Source: Curvibacter sp. CHRR-16 (GTDB taxonomy: Bacteria > Pseudomonadota > Gammaproteobacteria > Burkholderiales > Burkholderiaceae_C). From it: a stretch of 64,000 nucleotides of DNA. A program made the translations under genes and the position numbers. Location of the stretch: NCBI RefSeq assembly GCF_018474005.1, contig NZ_JAHCSH010000001.1, positions 62,001 to 126,000 on the forward strand. Direction: 5' to 3'. The notes beneath the pieces were generated by a model. The model made no database searches, was not told where the DNA came from, and worked only from the letters and a program-made list of their open reading frames with translations. This document shows positions 18,095-26,251 of the stretch, piece by piece; within the stretch, counting starts at the first letter, position 1; every line of letters begins with the position of its first letter.

Positions 18095-18766
18095 TCAAGG
18101 CTGGCGACGCAGCGGCAACAGGGTGCGGGGATCTATGCGCGGATCAGCAGGGATATTGCGGGTGCCGCCGGATTTTTTGGGGGCGACTGCTGGCAGGTTA
18201 TCTGCCGCTGTGGGTTTGACGACCAATGCCGCACCTTTGGGTTTTTTGGGGGCTTGCTCTGCCAGTGCTTTTTTGGCATCGGCATCCAAGGCTTGGTAGG
18301 CCTGCCACTGCGCTAGGCGTTGCTCGGGGGTGATTTTTTGTGTCTGGGCAAAGTTCAGGCGTGCTTGGTCACGGTCTTTGTTGGACAGGGCCGCCCATTC
18401 CTGCATGCGGTCTTGCAGTTTGTCTTTGTCTGCGCTGGCAAGCTGGTGGAAGTTTTTGGCCAAGGCGACCCACTTGCGGCGGTGGCTGTCAGCCATTTTG
18501 TTCCAGTTTTGCTTGAGCGGACGCAGGGCTTCTTGCTGGGCGCTGGTGAGTTCATGCCACTGCGGTGCAGCAATGACCGCAGGCAGTGCGGTTACAGGGG
18601 CTGGGGCAGGTGCTGTCGGAGGCAGCGGCTCCAGCGCATCGGGGGCGGGGGGGGCATCGGCTAGCTGGGCAAAGGCAAGGGTAGCTACAGCATGCAACGC
18701 CACGGCTAGCAGGGTGTTGCGTAGCGTGGTGTTGGGTGCTGTAGAACTAAACCGAGGTGCGTGCAT
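18095..18766 (-). CDS. DUF3106-type exported protein
   Basis: This 223-residue protein starts with a signal-like hydrophobic stretch (about 16-34, ending AFA), then a Pro/Ala-rich linker. A helical domain repeats W, L and R in a DUF3106-like pattern: WHELTSAQQEALRPLKQNWNK, HRRKWVALAKNF and DRMQEWAALSNKDRDQAR. Such W/R-rich helical periplasmic domains recall the CpxP/Spy group in outline. The tail is basic. It lies between a sigma factor-DUF3619 pair and RDD-dgkA. A role as a periplasmic sensor or chaperone in that operon is inference. Confidence 0.75.
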   Translation of the reverse strand: MHAPRFSSTAPNTTLRNTLLAVALHAVATLAFAQLADAPPAPDALEPLPPTAPAPAPVTALPAVIAAPQWHELTSAQQEALRPLKQNWNKMADSHRRKWVALAKNFHQLASADKDKLQDRMQEWAALSNKDRDQARLNFAQTQKITPEQRLAQWQAYQALDADAKKALAEQAPKKPKGAALVVKPTAADNLPAVAPKKSGGTRNIPADPRIDPRTLLPLRRQP

Positions 18767-18787
18767 GAACCGATAGTATGGCGGCGC

Positions 18788-19249
18788 TTATTGTGACTGA
18801 TTGTTACGCAGAAATTGGGCAAAACCGGGGTCAGTATAGGCACTGGGGGGCAATTCACCAGTCAGGATTTGGGTGTCCACATCGGCTACTTCTTGGGCGT
18901 AGTCGTCGGCCTTCCATTGGTCCATGGCCACCCAGGTGGCCATGAGCAGCAAAAACGCAGCAGTGGCACCCATGGGGCGTAGCCAACGCCATAAACCGCT
19001 GGGGCCACCCGTCAAGGTCAGGCTGGCAGAGGCACCATTGGCTTGTGCTTGCCAGTTTTGGGCCGCCACCAAGCTCTGGCGGCGTTTTTCCAGTGCCAAG
19101 CTGCGGGCTGCTTTGAGGCGTTGGCTGATGTCATGCGGTAGCTGCTCCGCGCCGTGGTTGAGGTGACGCACCACAGCATGCGCCAAGGCATCGGCGGCCT
19201 GTTGCTCGGTAGGGGTGACAGAGAGGGTTTGCAGGTGCTGTGTCGTCAT
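18788..19249 (-). CDS. DUF3619 protein, possible anti-sigma factor
   Basis: This 153-residue protein has an N-terminal helical cytoplasmic part (ADALAHAVVRHLNHGAEQL, then LKAARSLALEKRR), one membrane helix near residue 100 (GATAAFLLLMATWVAMDQW), and a short C-terminal part. It starts at 19249 with a 4-bp overlap with the sigma factor stop. Small single-pass proteins coupled to ECF-like sigma factors are often anti-sigma factors, and that is my inference. No zinc-binding ZAS motif (HxxxCxxC) is visible. The C-terminal sequence (GELPPSAYTDPGFAQFL) looks typical for DUF3619. Confidence 0.72.
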   Translation of the reverse strand: MTTQHLQTLSVTPTEQQAADALAHAVVRHLNHGAEQLPHDISQRLKAARSLALEKRRQSLVAAQNWQAQANGASASLTLTGGPSGLWRWLRPMGATAAFLLLMATWVAMDQWKADDYAQEVADVDTQILTGELPPSAYTDPGFAQFLRNNQSQ

Positions 19250-19812
19250 AGTGAGATGCCTTTCGCTTTCAGGGCGGCAGCCAGTGCTTTGACAGCACGG
19301 AAACAGTGCGTTTTGACGCTGCCTTCTGAGCAACCCATCGCCGCCGCTGTCTCTGCCACATCCATATCCTCCCAGTAACGCAGCAGGAATGCTTCCCGTT
19401 GACGCTCTGGCAAATCTTGTAACTCTTTTTCTATCGCAAGCAAGGTTTGTTCCCGTTCTAACCTATTTTCGCTGCTTTCGCCAATTTCACCCGCTTCTTG
19501 GGAGCTGAGCATCTCCAACACATCGAAGTCATCGGAGGAGTCGTCACCCTCAAAATCGCTCATGTTGGTGAACAAGGCCGAACGGGCCTTGTTGCGGCGG
19601 AACCAGTCGAGGGTGGTGTTGGAGAGGATGCGCTGGAACAGCATGGGCCACTCATCCGGGCCTTTGTGGCTGTAGTGTTCAGCCAGCTTGATCATGCTGT
19701 CTTGTACGATGTCCAGCGCCGCTTCATCGTCACGCACATGGTAGAGCGCGCGCTTGAAGGCCCGCGCCTCCACGCTTTTCAGAAAATCTGACAGCTCTTT
19801 TTCGGTTGCCAA
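19246..19812 (-). CDS. RNA polymerase sigma factor, ECF/sigma-70 family
   Basis: This 188-residue protein has region 2 (ALDIVQDSMIKLAEHY, then WPMLFQRILSNTTLDWFRRNKA) and region 4 (LPERQREAFLLRYWEDMDVAETAAAMGCSEG followed by VKTHCFRAVKAL). An acidic linker (DFEGDDSSDDFDVLEML) separates them. The start is probably TTG at 19812: no ATG is in frame upstream and the N-terminus MATEKELSDFL looks natural. It heads an operon with DUF3619, DUF3106, RDD and dgkA genes, all envelope proteins, which points to an envelope-related regulon. Confidence 0.87.
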   Translation of the reverse strand: MATEKELSDFLKSVEARAFKRALYHVRDDEAALDIVQDSMIKLAEHYSHKGPDEWPMLFQRILSNTTLDWFRRNKARSALFTNMSDFEGDDSSDDFDVLEMLSSQEAGEIGESSENRLEREQTLLAIEKELQDLPERQREAFLLRYWEDMDVAETAAAMGCSEGSVKTHCFRAVKALAAALKAKGISL

Positions 19813-19875
19813 GTGCGATTGGGGTTTAGGGTCAAAACGGCGCGGATTATGGCATCTTGCCAGTTCTGCTGTTTT

Positions 19876-21930
19876 TTAGCGCCCGCGCAGGAAGAGGGCG
19901 TCGAGTTCGCGCATGCTCAATTGCCGCCAAGTGGGCCGACCGTGGTTGCACTGGTCGGAGCGCTCGGTTTCTTCCATCTGGCGCAAGAGTGCATTCATTT
20001 CTTCCAATGTCAGACGTCTGTTGGCCCGCACTGCGCCGTGGCAGGCCATGGTGGCCAAAATTTCATGCTGGGCGCGCTCGATGATGGTGCTGGCATCGTG
20101 TTGCGCCAGCTCGGCCAGCACGCTGCGCGCCAACTCCACGGCATCGCCTTGGTTCAGGGCGGTGGGCACGGCGCGCACGGCCAGTGTTTTGGGCGAGAAG
20201 GGACTCACCTCCAAGCCCAGCGTGCGCAGCGTGTCGGCATGGGCTTCGGCGGTAGCCACCTCTTGGGGGGTGGCGGCAAACGTTGCTGGGATAAGCAGCG
20301 GCTGGCTGGGCAGTGGGTGCGGTGTGCCGTCGGGTGCGCTGGGGGCCAGCTGGGTTTTGAGGCGCTCGTAGACGATGCGTTCATGCGCTGCGTGCATGTC
20401 CACCACGATCAGCCCTTGGCGGTTCTCCGCCAGGATGTACACCCCGTGCACCTGGGCCAGCGCCCGGCCCAAGGGCCAGTCGCCTTCTGGTAAGGGGGCG
20501 CTAGGCCACGGTGTGGCAGCCAAATTGCTGTTGACCAATGCCGCAGCGCCAGAGTCCCCCACGCTGGTGTTGACCGTGCCGGGGGAGGGCATGGCGGCTG
20601 TTGCTGCGGCGGCAGTCACTGCAGCCGCATTCCACGCGGGCAGATTTTCTTGTGCTGGTTTTGCTATCAATTCGATAGCTGCTTGAGCACGGTACATGGG
20701 CTCTGCAGGCCAATTTGCTTGGTAATCACCCAGTGGTGCGCTGCCGCTATTGGGCAGCGCAGCGGATGTTGCTGCGCTGCCCAGCGCAGAATGGCCTGGG
20801 GGCTGGGTGCCCGCCCGTGGCACGGCCAGTGCACTTTCCAGCGCGTGGCGTATGGCTTGGTGGATTTCGCGGCTGTCGCGAAAGCGCACCTCTATCTTGG
20901 TGGGGTGCACGTTCACGTCCACACGCTCGGGTTGCACCGCCACAAACAGGGCATACACCGGCTGGCGCTGGCCGTGCAGCACGTCTTCGTAAGCGCTGCG
21001 GGCCGCATGGGTGATGACCTTGTCGCGCACAAAGCGCCCATTCACATAGCCAAACTGCTGGTCGGCGCGGCTGCGGGCAGCATCGGGCACGCCTGCGTGG
21101 CCCCACACGCGCACGAGGGGCTGGCCGTCTTCGCTGCGGTGGTTGCTATGCCAGTTGACCCGCACGCTGTTTCGCACAAAGTCGGCGCCCAGCACATCGG
21201 CCAAACGGCGCTCCAGCGCTTGCAGCGTGGCATCGTCGCTGGGAGGGGCATCTGCAGCTGCGTTGTCTAGATCAGGCGTGCAGCGCCGCCATTGCTCTAC
21301 CAGCTTGCCCTCGTGCCAGATGGCAAAACCCACATCCGGGCGGGCCAGGGCGTGGCGGCGCACACTGTCGATGCAGTGCGCCAGCTCGGTGCTGTCACTT
21401 TTGAGGAATTTGCGCCGCGCCGGGGTGCTGAAAAACAGCTCTTTCACCTCCACCGTGGTGCCATGGGCGCGGGCGGCAGGGCGCAACTCGCCACTGCCCC
21501 CGTCGAGCAAAAAAGCCTCGGCCTGTCCCGCCGGGCGCGAGACGATGGCGCACTCGGCAATCGAGTTGATAGCGGCCAAGGCTTCCCCCCGAAACCCCAT
21601 GGTAGCCACACTCTCCAGCTCGTGCAGATTGCTGATCTTGCTGGTGGCGTGGCGTTTGAAGGCCAGCGGCAAGTCGGCTGGCGCTATGCCGCAGCCGTCG
21701 TCTTCCACGCTGATCAGGCGTACGCCACCCGCGAGCAAGCGCACCGTGATCTGCGTGGCCCCCGAGTCCAAAGCGTTGTCCACCAGCTCGCGCACCACGC
21801 TGGCCGGGCGCTCCACCACTTCACCAGCGGCGATCTGGCTGATCAGCTCATCGGGCAGTTCACGGATGGCGCGTTGGGGCTGGGTGGGGTGCTGGCTGGG
21901 CGAGGGTGCTGAGGAAAGAGCGGCGGACAT
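19876..21930 (-). CDS. mutL: DNA mismatch repair protein MutL
   Basis: This 684-residue protein links MutS recognition to strand nicking. The N-terminal GHKL ATPase shows ELVDNALDSGATQ, VEDDGCGI and MGFRGEALAAI. The C-terminal dimerization domain has ENRQGLIVVDMHAAHERIVYERLK and ends with DQCNHGRPTWRQLSM. The start is the ATG at 21930; codons further upstream do not look like MutL. The Ala/Pro-rich linker (about 340-480) contains a copy of a palindromic repeat at residues 407-423, still in frame. In related genomes mutL usually follows tsaE-amiC; here dedA, azlCD and a regulator lie between. Confidence 0.95.
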   Translation of the reverse strand: MSAALSSAPSPSQHPTQPQRAIRELPDELISQIAAGEVVERPASVVRELVDNALDSGATQITVRLLAGGVRLISVEDDGCGIAPADLPLAFKRHATSKISNLHELESVATMGFRGEALAAINSIAECAIVSRPAGQAEAFLLDGGSGELRPAARAHGTTVEVKELFFSTPARRKFLKSDSTELAHCIDSVRRHALARPDVGFAIWHEGKLVEQWRRCTPDLDNAAADAPPSDDATLQALERRLADVLGADFVRNSVRVNWHSNHRSEDGQPLVRVWGHAGVPDAARSRADQQFGYVNGRFVRDKVITHAARSAYEDVLHGQRQPVYALFVAVQPERVDVNVHPTKIEVRFRDSREIHQAIRHALESALAVPRAGTQPPGHSALGSAATSAALPNSGSAPLGDYQANWPAEPMYRAQAAIELIAKPAQENLPAWNAAAVTAAAATAAMPSPGTVNTSVGDSGAAALVNSNLAATPWPSAPLPEGDWPLGRALAQVHGVYILAENRQGLIVVDMHAAHERIVYERLKTQLAPSAPDGTPHPLPSQPLLIPATFAATPQEVATAEAHADTLRTLGLEVSPFSPKTLAVRAVPTALNQGDAVELARSVLAELAQHDASTIIERAQHEILATMACHGAVRANRRLTLEEMNALLRQMEETERSDQCNHGRPTWRQLSMRELDALFLRGR
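20661..20713 (+). repeat. Palindromic interspersed repeat inside mutL
   Basis: These 53 bases align without gaps to the parE-parC intergenic element at 59152-59204, with 38 identical positions by hand count. The first 10 bases and an inner GATAGCTGC block are identical. The core TTGCTATC..GATAGC forms an inverted repeat. It lies in the mutL linker and is translated in frame (RAQAAIELIAKPA region). Confidence 0.7.
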
Positions 21931-21967
21931 GGCGGGGCATTGTAGGGTGCAGGGATAATGCCCGCCC

Positions 21968-22606
21968 ATGGAACTGCTGACCTTTCTCATCGACTTCATC
22001 TTGCACGTGGACGTTCACCTGCAGAACTTCGTCACCGCCTACGGCGCATGGGTCTACGCCCTGCTGTTTGTGGTGATTTTTGTGGAAACGGGTGTGGTGG
22101 TCATGCCCTTTTTGCCCGGCGATTCGCTGCTCTTTGTGGTGGGGGCGCTGTGCGGCGCAGGGCTCATGAGTTACCCCGTGGCAGTGGGCTTGCTGCTGCT
22201 GGCCGCCGTGCTGGGCGACCAGTGCAACTACAGCATAGGGCGCTACTTCGGGCCCAAGGTGTTCCAGTGGGAGCAAAGCCGGTTTTTCAATAAAGCGGCT
22301 TTCGACAAAGCGCACGCTTTTTACGAAACCTACGGCGGCTTTACCATCATTGCGGCGCGTTTCATGCCCTTTTTGCGCACCTTTGTGCCCTTTGTCGGCG
22401 GCGTGGCGCACATGAACCGTGCCAAGTTCACGCTGTTCAACGTCATTGGCGCTTGCCTGTGGGTGGTGGGCATTTGCACGGCGGGCTACTTCTTGGGCAG
22501 CTTCCCCTGGGTGAAGGCGAATTTGGACAAAATCATTTGGGCCATGATTCTGGTGCCCGGCCTCATCGTCTTGGTGGGCGCTTGGCGCGGGCGCGCCAAG
22601 GCCTGA
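21968..22606 (+). CDS. DedA-family membrane protein
   Basis: This 212-residue inner-membrane protein of the DedA/SNARE-associated (VTT) family may be an undecaprenyl-phosphate or phospholipid flippase. It has about five hydrophobic segments. Family motifs are clear: ETGVVVMPFLPGDSLLFVVGAL, GDQCNYSIGRYFG, and FYETYGGFTIIAARFMPFLRTFVPFVGGVAHM. The Glu and Asp of the first motif and the Arg pair of the last are those needed in E. coli YqjA and YghB. It is divergent from mutL with a 37-bp gap. Confidence 0.9.
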   Translation: MELLTFLIDFILHVDVHLQNFVTAYGAWVYALLFVVIFVETGVVVMPFLPGDSLLFVVGALCGAGLMSYPVAVGLLLLAAVLGDQCNYSIGRYFGPKVFQWEQSRFFNKAAFDKAHAFYETYGGFTIIAARFMPFLRTFVPFVGGVAHMNRAKFTLFNVIGACLWVVGICTAGYFLGSFPWVKANLDKIIWAMILVPGLIVLVGAWRGRAKA

Positions 22607-22617
22607 TCACTGTTGGT

Positions 22618-22956
22618 TCACATACCCATCCAGCGGCTGAGCGCGGCCACCACGGCTGCGCACAGCACCACTGCATACAAGGGTGCACCGCGCCAAGCCA
22701 GCAGCAATGCGCTGGCAACGCCCAGCACGCGGGCGTGTCCGGCGTAAGCGCCGTCTTGCAGCAAGGTGGCGCTCAGGCCCAAGCCTGCCAGCAAGAGCAA
22801 AGACAAGGTCTGCAAATACTGCTGTAAGCGCGGGTAACGGGCCAAACGCCCCCCCAGTTGCACGCCCAGCAGGCGCAGGCCAAAGGTGCCAGCGGCCAAA
22901 CCGCCGGTGGCCAACAGCAGTTGGGTGGTGGAGAGAGAATGTGTCATAGCTTCCAT
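22618..22956 (-). CDS. azlD: Branched-chain amino-acid exporter, small subunit AzlD
   Basis: This 112-residue membrane protein has three to four helices (LLLATGGLAAGTFGLRLLG, LLLLAGLGLSATLL, LLLAWRGAPLYAVVLCAAVVAAL), the size and shape of AzlD/YgaH. It directly follows azlC, with no bases between the azlC stop and this ATG (a second Met three codons later is possible). AzlC and AzlD together export branched-chain amino acids or analogues such as 4-azaleucine, as known from B. subtilis; the E. coli homologue is YgaZH. Confidence 0.85.
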   Translation of the reverse strand: MEAMTHSLSTTQLLLATGGLAAGTFGLRLLGVQLGGRLARYPRLQQYLQTLSLLLLAGLGLSATLLQDGAYAGHARVLGVASALLLAWRGAPLYAVVLCAAVVAALSRWMGM

Positions 22957-23556
22957 TCAGTGGGGTTGTGCAGCCCGTTGTGGGCGCAGCACGGCAATCA
23001 CCAAAGCCAGCATGAGGGAGGGAAAGGCGGCGTCCAAGCCCCAGCGCTGCGAGTCACCCAGCGCGTTGCCCAGAGCCACGCCCAGCAGGCATGCCATGTT
23101 CCAGCTCACATACAAGGCTAGGCCGCAGAGCCAAAAGCCTAGTCTTTGTTGGGCGGGCGTGGGCTGCTGCAAGGCAATGGCCACCGACTCGTCCGTCACC
23201 CAGTGCGCGCCCAGCCAGCGCTGCCAACGCGGCCCCTGCAGCAGGGGCGACACGGCCGAGCTGTACAGCAGCAAGCGGCTGTTGAGCGTGAGGCCCGCCA
23301 GCACGGCAGCCACCCAGCCGCCACCTGCCAGCAGCACCCCCATGAGGGCAAATTGCGCCCCGCCACCAAACGCCAAACTGGACTGCAGCAGCACATACCA
23401 CCACGGCAACCCTGCTGCGCTGGCAATGGCGCCGTACGACAACCCCACCAACGCACAGGCCAAGCACACCAAGGCCACGCTGTGGATGGCTGAGCCATTC
23501 AGGCTTGCCAAGCGGTGGGCCTGTTCGCGATAAATCGTTTGAAATAATGAACGCAT
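22957..23556 (-). CDS. azlC: Branched-chain amino-acid exporter, large subunit AzlC
   Basis: This 199-residue membrane protein has the AzlC pattern: VALVCLACALVGLSYGAIASAAGLPWW, a central LAFGGGAQFALMGVLLAGG, the LNSRLLLYSSAVSPLL segment, and W..HWVTDESVAIAL. The ATG at 23556 is the likely start because codons upstream belong to the divergent promoter region. A GAAC-N4-GTTC palindrome overlaps this start codon. It forms a two-gene unit with azlD, opposite an XRE-cupin regulator. Confidence 0.88.
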   Translation of the reverse strand: MRSLFQTIYREQAHRLASLNGSAIHSVALVCLACALVGLSYGAIASAAGLPWWYVLLQSSLAFGGGAQFALMGVLLAGGGWVAAVLAGLTLNSRLLLYSSAVSPLLQGPRWQRWLGAHWVTDESVAIALQQPTPAQQRLGFWLCGLALYVSWNMACLLGVALGNALGDSQRWGLDAAFPSLMLALVIAVLRPQRAAQPH

Positions 23557-23560
23557 GTTC
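23549..23560. promoter_or_regulatory. Operator-like palindrome at the azlC start
   Basis: The site reads GAAC-GCAT-GTTC and overlaps the azlC ATG. A second copy with the same arms and spacing lies 47 bp to the right. It is a likely binding site of the divergent XRE-cupin regulator. Confidence 0.5.
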
Positions 23561-23595
23561 GGTATGATTTGCCATCCATGGCTGTTTGTCAATAT

Positions 23596-23607
23596 GAACG
23601 ATTGTTC
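23596..23607. promoter_or_regulatory. Operator-like palindrome between azlC and the XRE-cupin gene
   Basis: The site reads GAAC-GATT-GTTC, midway in the 103-bp divergent region. Its arms match the copy at the azlC start. Both could be bound together and control both directions. Confidence 0.5.
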
Positions 23608-23659
23608 TTTTTGAAAAACGATTGCCATTCCTTGCAAGCGTAGCCACTGGAGCTTGTTC

Positions 23660-24238
23660 ATGACCTCTGCTGCCAATCACCCGAATTCCCCCAACCCTAT
23701 CGCCACCATCGCCCAAGCCCTCAAGCGCGAGCGCGAGCGGGCAGGGCTGTCGCTGTCCGAGTTGGCACGCCAAGCGGGTATTGCCAAATCCACGCTCTCG
23801 CAGCTGGAGGCCGGGCAGGGCAATCCATCGATTGAAAGTTTGTGGAGTGTGGCCTTGGCGCTGGATGTGCCCTTTAGCCGCTTGCTAGAACCCACCAAGG
23901 CCAGTGTGCATGTGGTGCGCGCCCACGAGGGCATGACCGTGAACTCTGCCGATGCACCCTACCAAGTGACGCTGCTCAGCACCAGCCCGCCGCTGGCACG
24001 GCGCGATGTGTACCGCATACAGTTTGAGCCCGGACAAGCCAGCCGCCAAGCCGCAGCACACGCCAAAGGCACCATAGAACACGTCATCGTGATGCAAGGC
24101 CGCGCCCGCGTGGGCCCCGTGGGCAACGAAGTAGAGCTGGCACCGGGCGACTACGCTGCTTTTGCCGCTGACGAAGCCCACGTCTACCACGCACTGGAGC
24201 CCAGCACCTCGGCGGTGGTGATACTGGAGTACGTGTAG
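23660..24238 (+). CDS. XRE-family regulator with cupin sensor domain
   Basis: This 192-residue protein has an N-terminal helix-turn-helix of the Cro/C1 type (LKRERERAGLSLSELARQAGIAKSTLSQLEAGQGNPSIESL) and a C-terminal cupin_2 domain (about 110-190, with EHVIVMQGRARVGP, ELAPGDYAAFAADEAHVYHAL). This class usually controls a neighbouring metabolic or export gene, often azlCD. The ATG at 23660 is favoured over a TTG 6 bp upstream. The ligand held by the cupin is unknown; an amino acid would fit the target. Confidence 0.9.
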   Translation: MTSAANHPNSPNPIATIAQALKRERERAGLSLSELARQAGIAKSTLSQLEAGQGNPSIESLWSVALALDVPFSRLLEPTKASVHVVRAHEGMTVNSADAPYQVTLLSTSPPLARRDVYRIQFEPGQASRQAAAHAKGTIEHVIVMQGRARVGPVGNEVELAPGDYAAFAADEAHVYHALEPSTSAVVILEYV

Positions 24239-24258
24239 CCCTCTGAGGGCCTGTTCGC

Positions 24259-25710
24259 CTAGCTCGTCGTGCGTTTGCGGGCCAAGGGTGGGTTCTTGGC
24301 GAAGTAGGCCTCTATGCCTTTCATGATGGCATCGGCCAGTTGGTTTTGGTACGCCTCGGTGTTGAGCTTGGTTTCTTCGCTGGGGTTGCTGATGAAGGCG
24401 GCCTCCACCAACACGCTGGGGATATCGGGCGCTTTGAGCACGGCAAAGCCGGCTTGCTCCACCTTGTTTTTGTGCAGCTTGCCCACGCGCTTGATTTGCC
24501 CCAGCAGGTTGTTGCCTAGGTTCAGGCTGTCTTTGATCTGGGCGGTGGTGCTCATGTCCAGCAGGGCGCGCTGCACGGTGGCGTCTTTGGCGTGTACGTT
24601 GATGCCGCCAATCAAGTCGGCCTTGTTTTCCTTGTCCGCCATCCAGCGGGCGGTGCTGCTGGTGGCCCCTTTGTCGCTCAGGGCGAACACGCTGGCTCCC
24701 TGTGGCTGCGGGGTGATGAAGGCATCGGCATGCAGGCTGATAAACAGGTCGGCCTGCACGCGGCGGGCTTTTTGCACCCGGGTGCCCAGCGGCACAAAGA
24801 AGTCGGCGTCGCGCGTCAGGAAGGCGCGCATGGGGCTGCCGTTGACGCTGCTGTCGTTGATGCGCTCACGCAGCAAGTGGGCGATTTTCAGCACCACGTC
24901 TTTCTCTTGCGTGCCTGCTGGCCCTATGGCACCGGGGTCTTCGCCGCCGTGGCCGGGGTCTAGCGCGACGATGATGTAGCGGTCTGCGTTGTCCTCGCTG
25001 CTGCGGGACGGGGCTTTCTTGGCTGTGTCTTTGGCGGCATCTTTGGCCAGATCGCGGGCGTCTTTGTTGGCTTCGCGTTCAGGGTATTTTTGGCCTGTAG
25101 AGCCCGTGGAATAAGCTGGGAGTGCTACAGAATTGCTAGCAACGGTGTTGCTTGCTTCGGCGCGTTGGCGCTGGGCCAATAGTTCGGCAATGGGGTCGTT
25201 GTCTGCCGCAGATGGCACAGGCGCGTGGCCTTGCTCGGCCAAAAAGTTGCTCAGTGGGTCGGGGGCATCTTGCGGGTACAAGTCCAGCACCAAGCGGTGC
25301 TTGTAGGCACCCACTGGGTTGAGGCTGAACACCTGCGGCAGCATGGGGCGTTTGAGATCGAGCACCAGCCGCACCACGGTGGGCATGAATTGGCCCACCC
25401 GCACGCGGGCGATATTGGGGTCGTCCGACTGAACCTTGGCCACCAGCTCTTTGAGCGCCGCGTTGAGCGTGATGCCTTCTATGTCCACCGCCAGCCGGGG
25501 CGGGTTGGGCACAAAGGTCTGGTGGGTGATGAGGGCGGTGTCGGATTCGATGGTCACCCGTGTGTAGTCGGCCGCAGGCCAGACCCGCACCGTCATGATG
25601 GAGGCACCCCAGGCCAACTCCGGCAAGCCCAAACTCAGCACCAGCGTGCCGCCAGCGGCTTGGAGCCATTGGCGGCGTTGCAGCAGTGGGGCGGGGCGTT
25701 GCTGTGTCAT
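24259..25710 (-). CDS. amiC: N-acetylmuramoyl-L-alanine amidase, AmiC type
   Basis: This periplasmic zinc amidase cleaves the peptide stem from MurNAc during cell separation. The 483-residue product starts at the ATG at 25710 and has a Tat-like signal (QRRQWLQAAGG), as in E. coli AmiC. An AMIN targeting domain follows (about 38-145), then a Ser/Ala/Lys linker. The Amidase_3 domain shows VALDPGHGGEDPGAIG (zinc His), the zinc Glu near LRERINDS, SLHADAF (zinc His) and the catalytic Glu in SVLVEAAFISNPSEE. It overlaps tsaE by 4 bp. Its activator (EnvC/NlpD) is not encoded here. Confidence 0.93.
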   Translation of the reverse strand: MTQQRPAPLLQRRQWLQAAGGTLVLSLGLPELAWGASIMTVRVWPAADYTRVTIESDTALITHQTFVPNPPRLAVDIEGITLNAALKELVAKVQSDDPNIARVRVGQFMPTVVRLVLDLKRPMLPQVFSLNPVGAYKHRLVLDLYPQDAPDPLSNFLAEQGHAPVPSAADNDPIAELLAQRQRAEASNTVASNSVALPAYSTGSTGQKYPEREANKDARDLAKDAAKDTAKKAPSRSSEDNADRYIIVALDPGHGGEDPGAIGPAGTQEKDVVLKIAHLLRERINDSSVNGSPMRAFLTRDADFFVPLGTRVQKARRVQADLFISLHADAFITPQPQGASVFALSDKGATSSTARWMADKENKADLIGGINVHAKDATVQRALLDMSTTAQIKDSLNLGNNLLGQIKRVGKLHKNKVEQAGFAVLKAPDIPSVLVEAAFISNPSEETKLNTEAYQNQLADAIMKGIEAYFAKNPPLARKRTTS

Positions 25711-26222
25711 GGCAAGGCTTCCAATGCGTCTATGAGCGCCAAACCCGCAGGGCTGTGGGCCGCCAGTTGCACATGGCGACTGTCTTCGCTCTCGGCGCTG
25801 TCCATGCGCAGCGTCACTTCCAAGTCGGGCTGGGGCAGCAGCGGCGCGGCTTTTTGTGGCCACTCCACCAGCTTGAGGCCGGGGCTGGCAAAGATGTCGC
25901 GAAAGCCAGCATCCTCCCACTCGCGGGGGTCGGCAAAGCGGTAAAAGTCGAAATGCCACACCTGCAGTGGCGGGGTGCGATCGTCCAATTCGTAAGGCTC
26001 CACCACGGCGTAGGTGGGGCTTTTGATGCGACCTTGCACGCCCAGCGCCCGCAGCAGGTGGCGCACCAGCGTGGTTTTGCCAGCGCCCAAGTCGCCATGC
26101 AGCGCCACGATGGCGTGCTGCAAAGCCGGGCTAGCCGCCCATGCTGTGGCGGCTGCCTGGGTGGCCGCTTCACTGGGCCAATGCCTTTCTACAATGCGGG
26201 GGTGGTGATCGATCACACTCAT
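25707..26222 (-). CDS. tsaE: tRNA threonylcarbamoyladenosine ATPase TsaE
   Basis: This 171-residue ATPase works with TsaB and TsaD to make the t6A37 modification of ANN-decoding tRNAs. The P-loop GDLGAGKTT is at residues 43-51. SPTYAVVEPYEL and the WHFDFYRF segment are TsaE signatures. The pairing tsaE-amiC (4-bp overlap here) is common in proteobacteria. It is divergent from queG with a 29-bp gap, so the two tRNA-modification genes share a control region. Confidence 0.93.
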   Translation of the reverse strand: MSVIDHHPRIVERHWPSEAATQAAATAWAASPALQHAIVALHGDLGAGKTTLVRHLLRALGVQGRIKSPTYAVVEPYELDDRTPPLQVWHFDFYRFADPREWEDAGFRDIFASPGLKLVEWPQKAAPLLPQPDLEVTLRMDSAESEDSRHVQLAAHSPAGLALIDALEALP

Positions 26223-26251
26223 AAGCCTTGAACCATACCAGAAGCAACACC

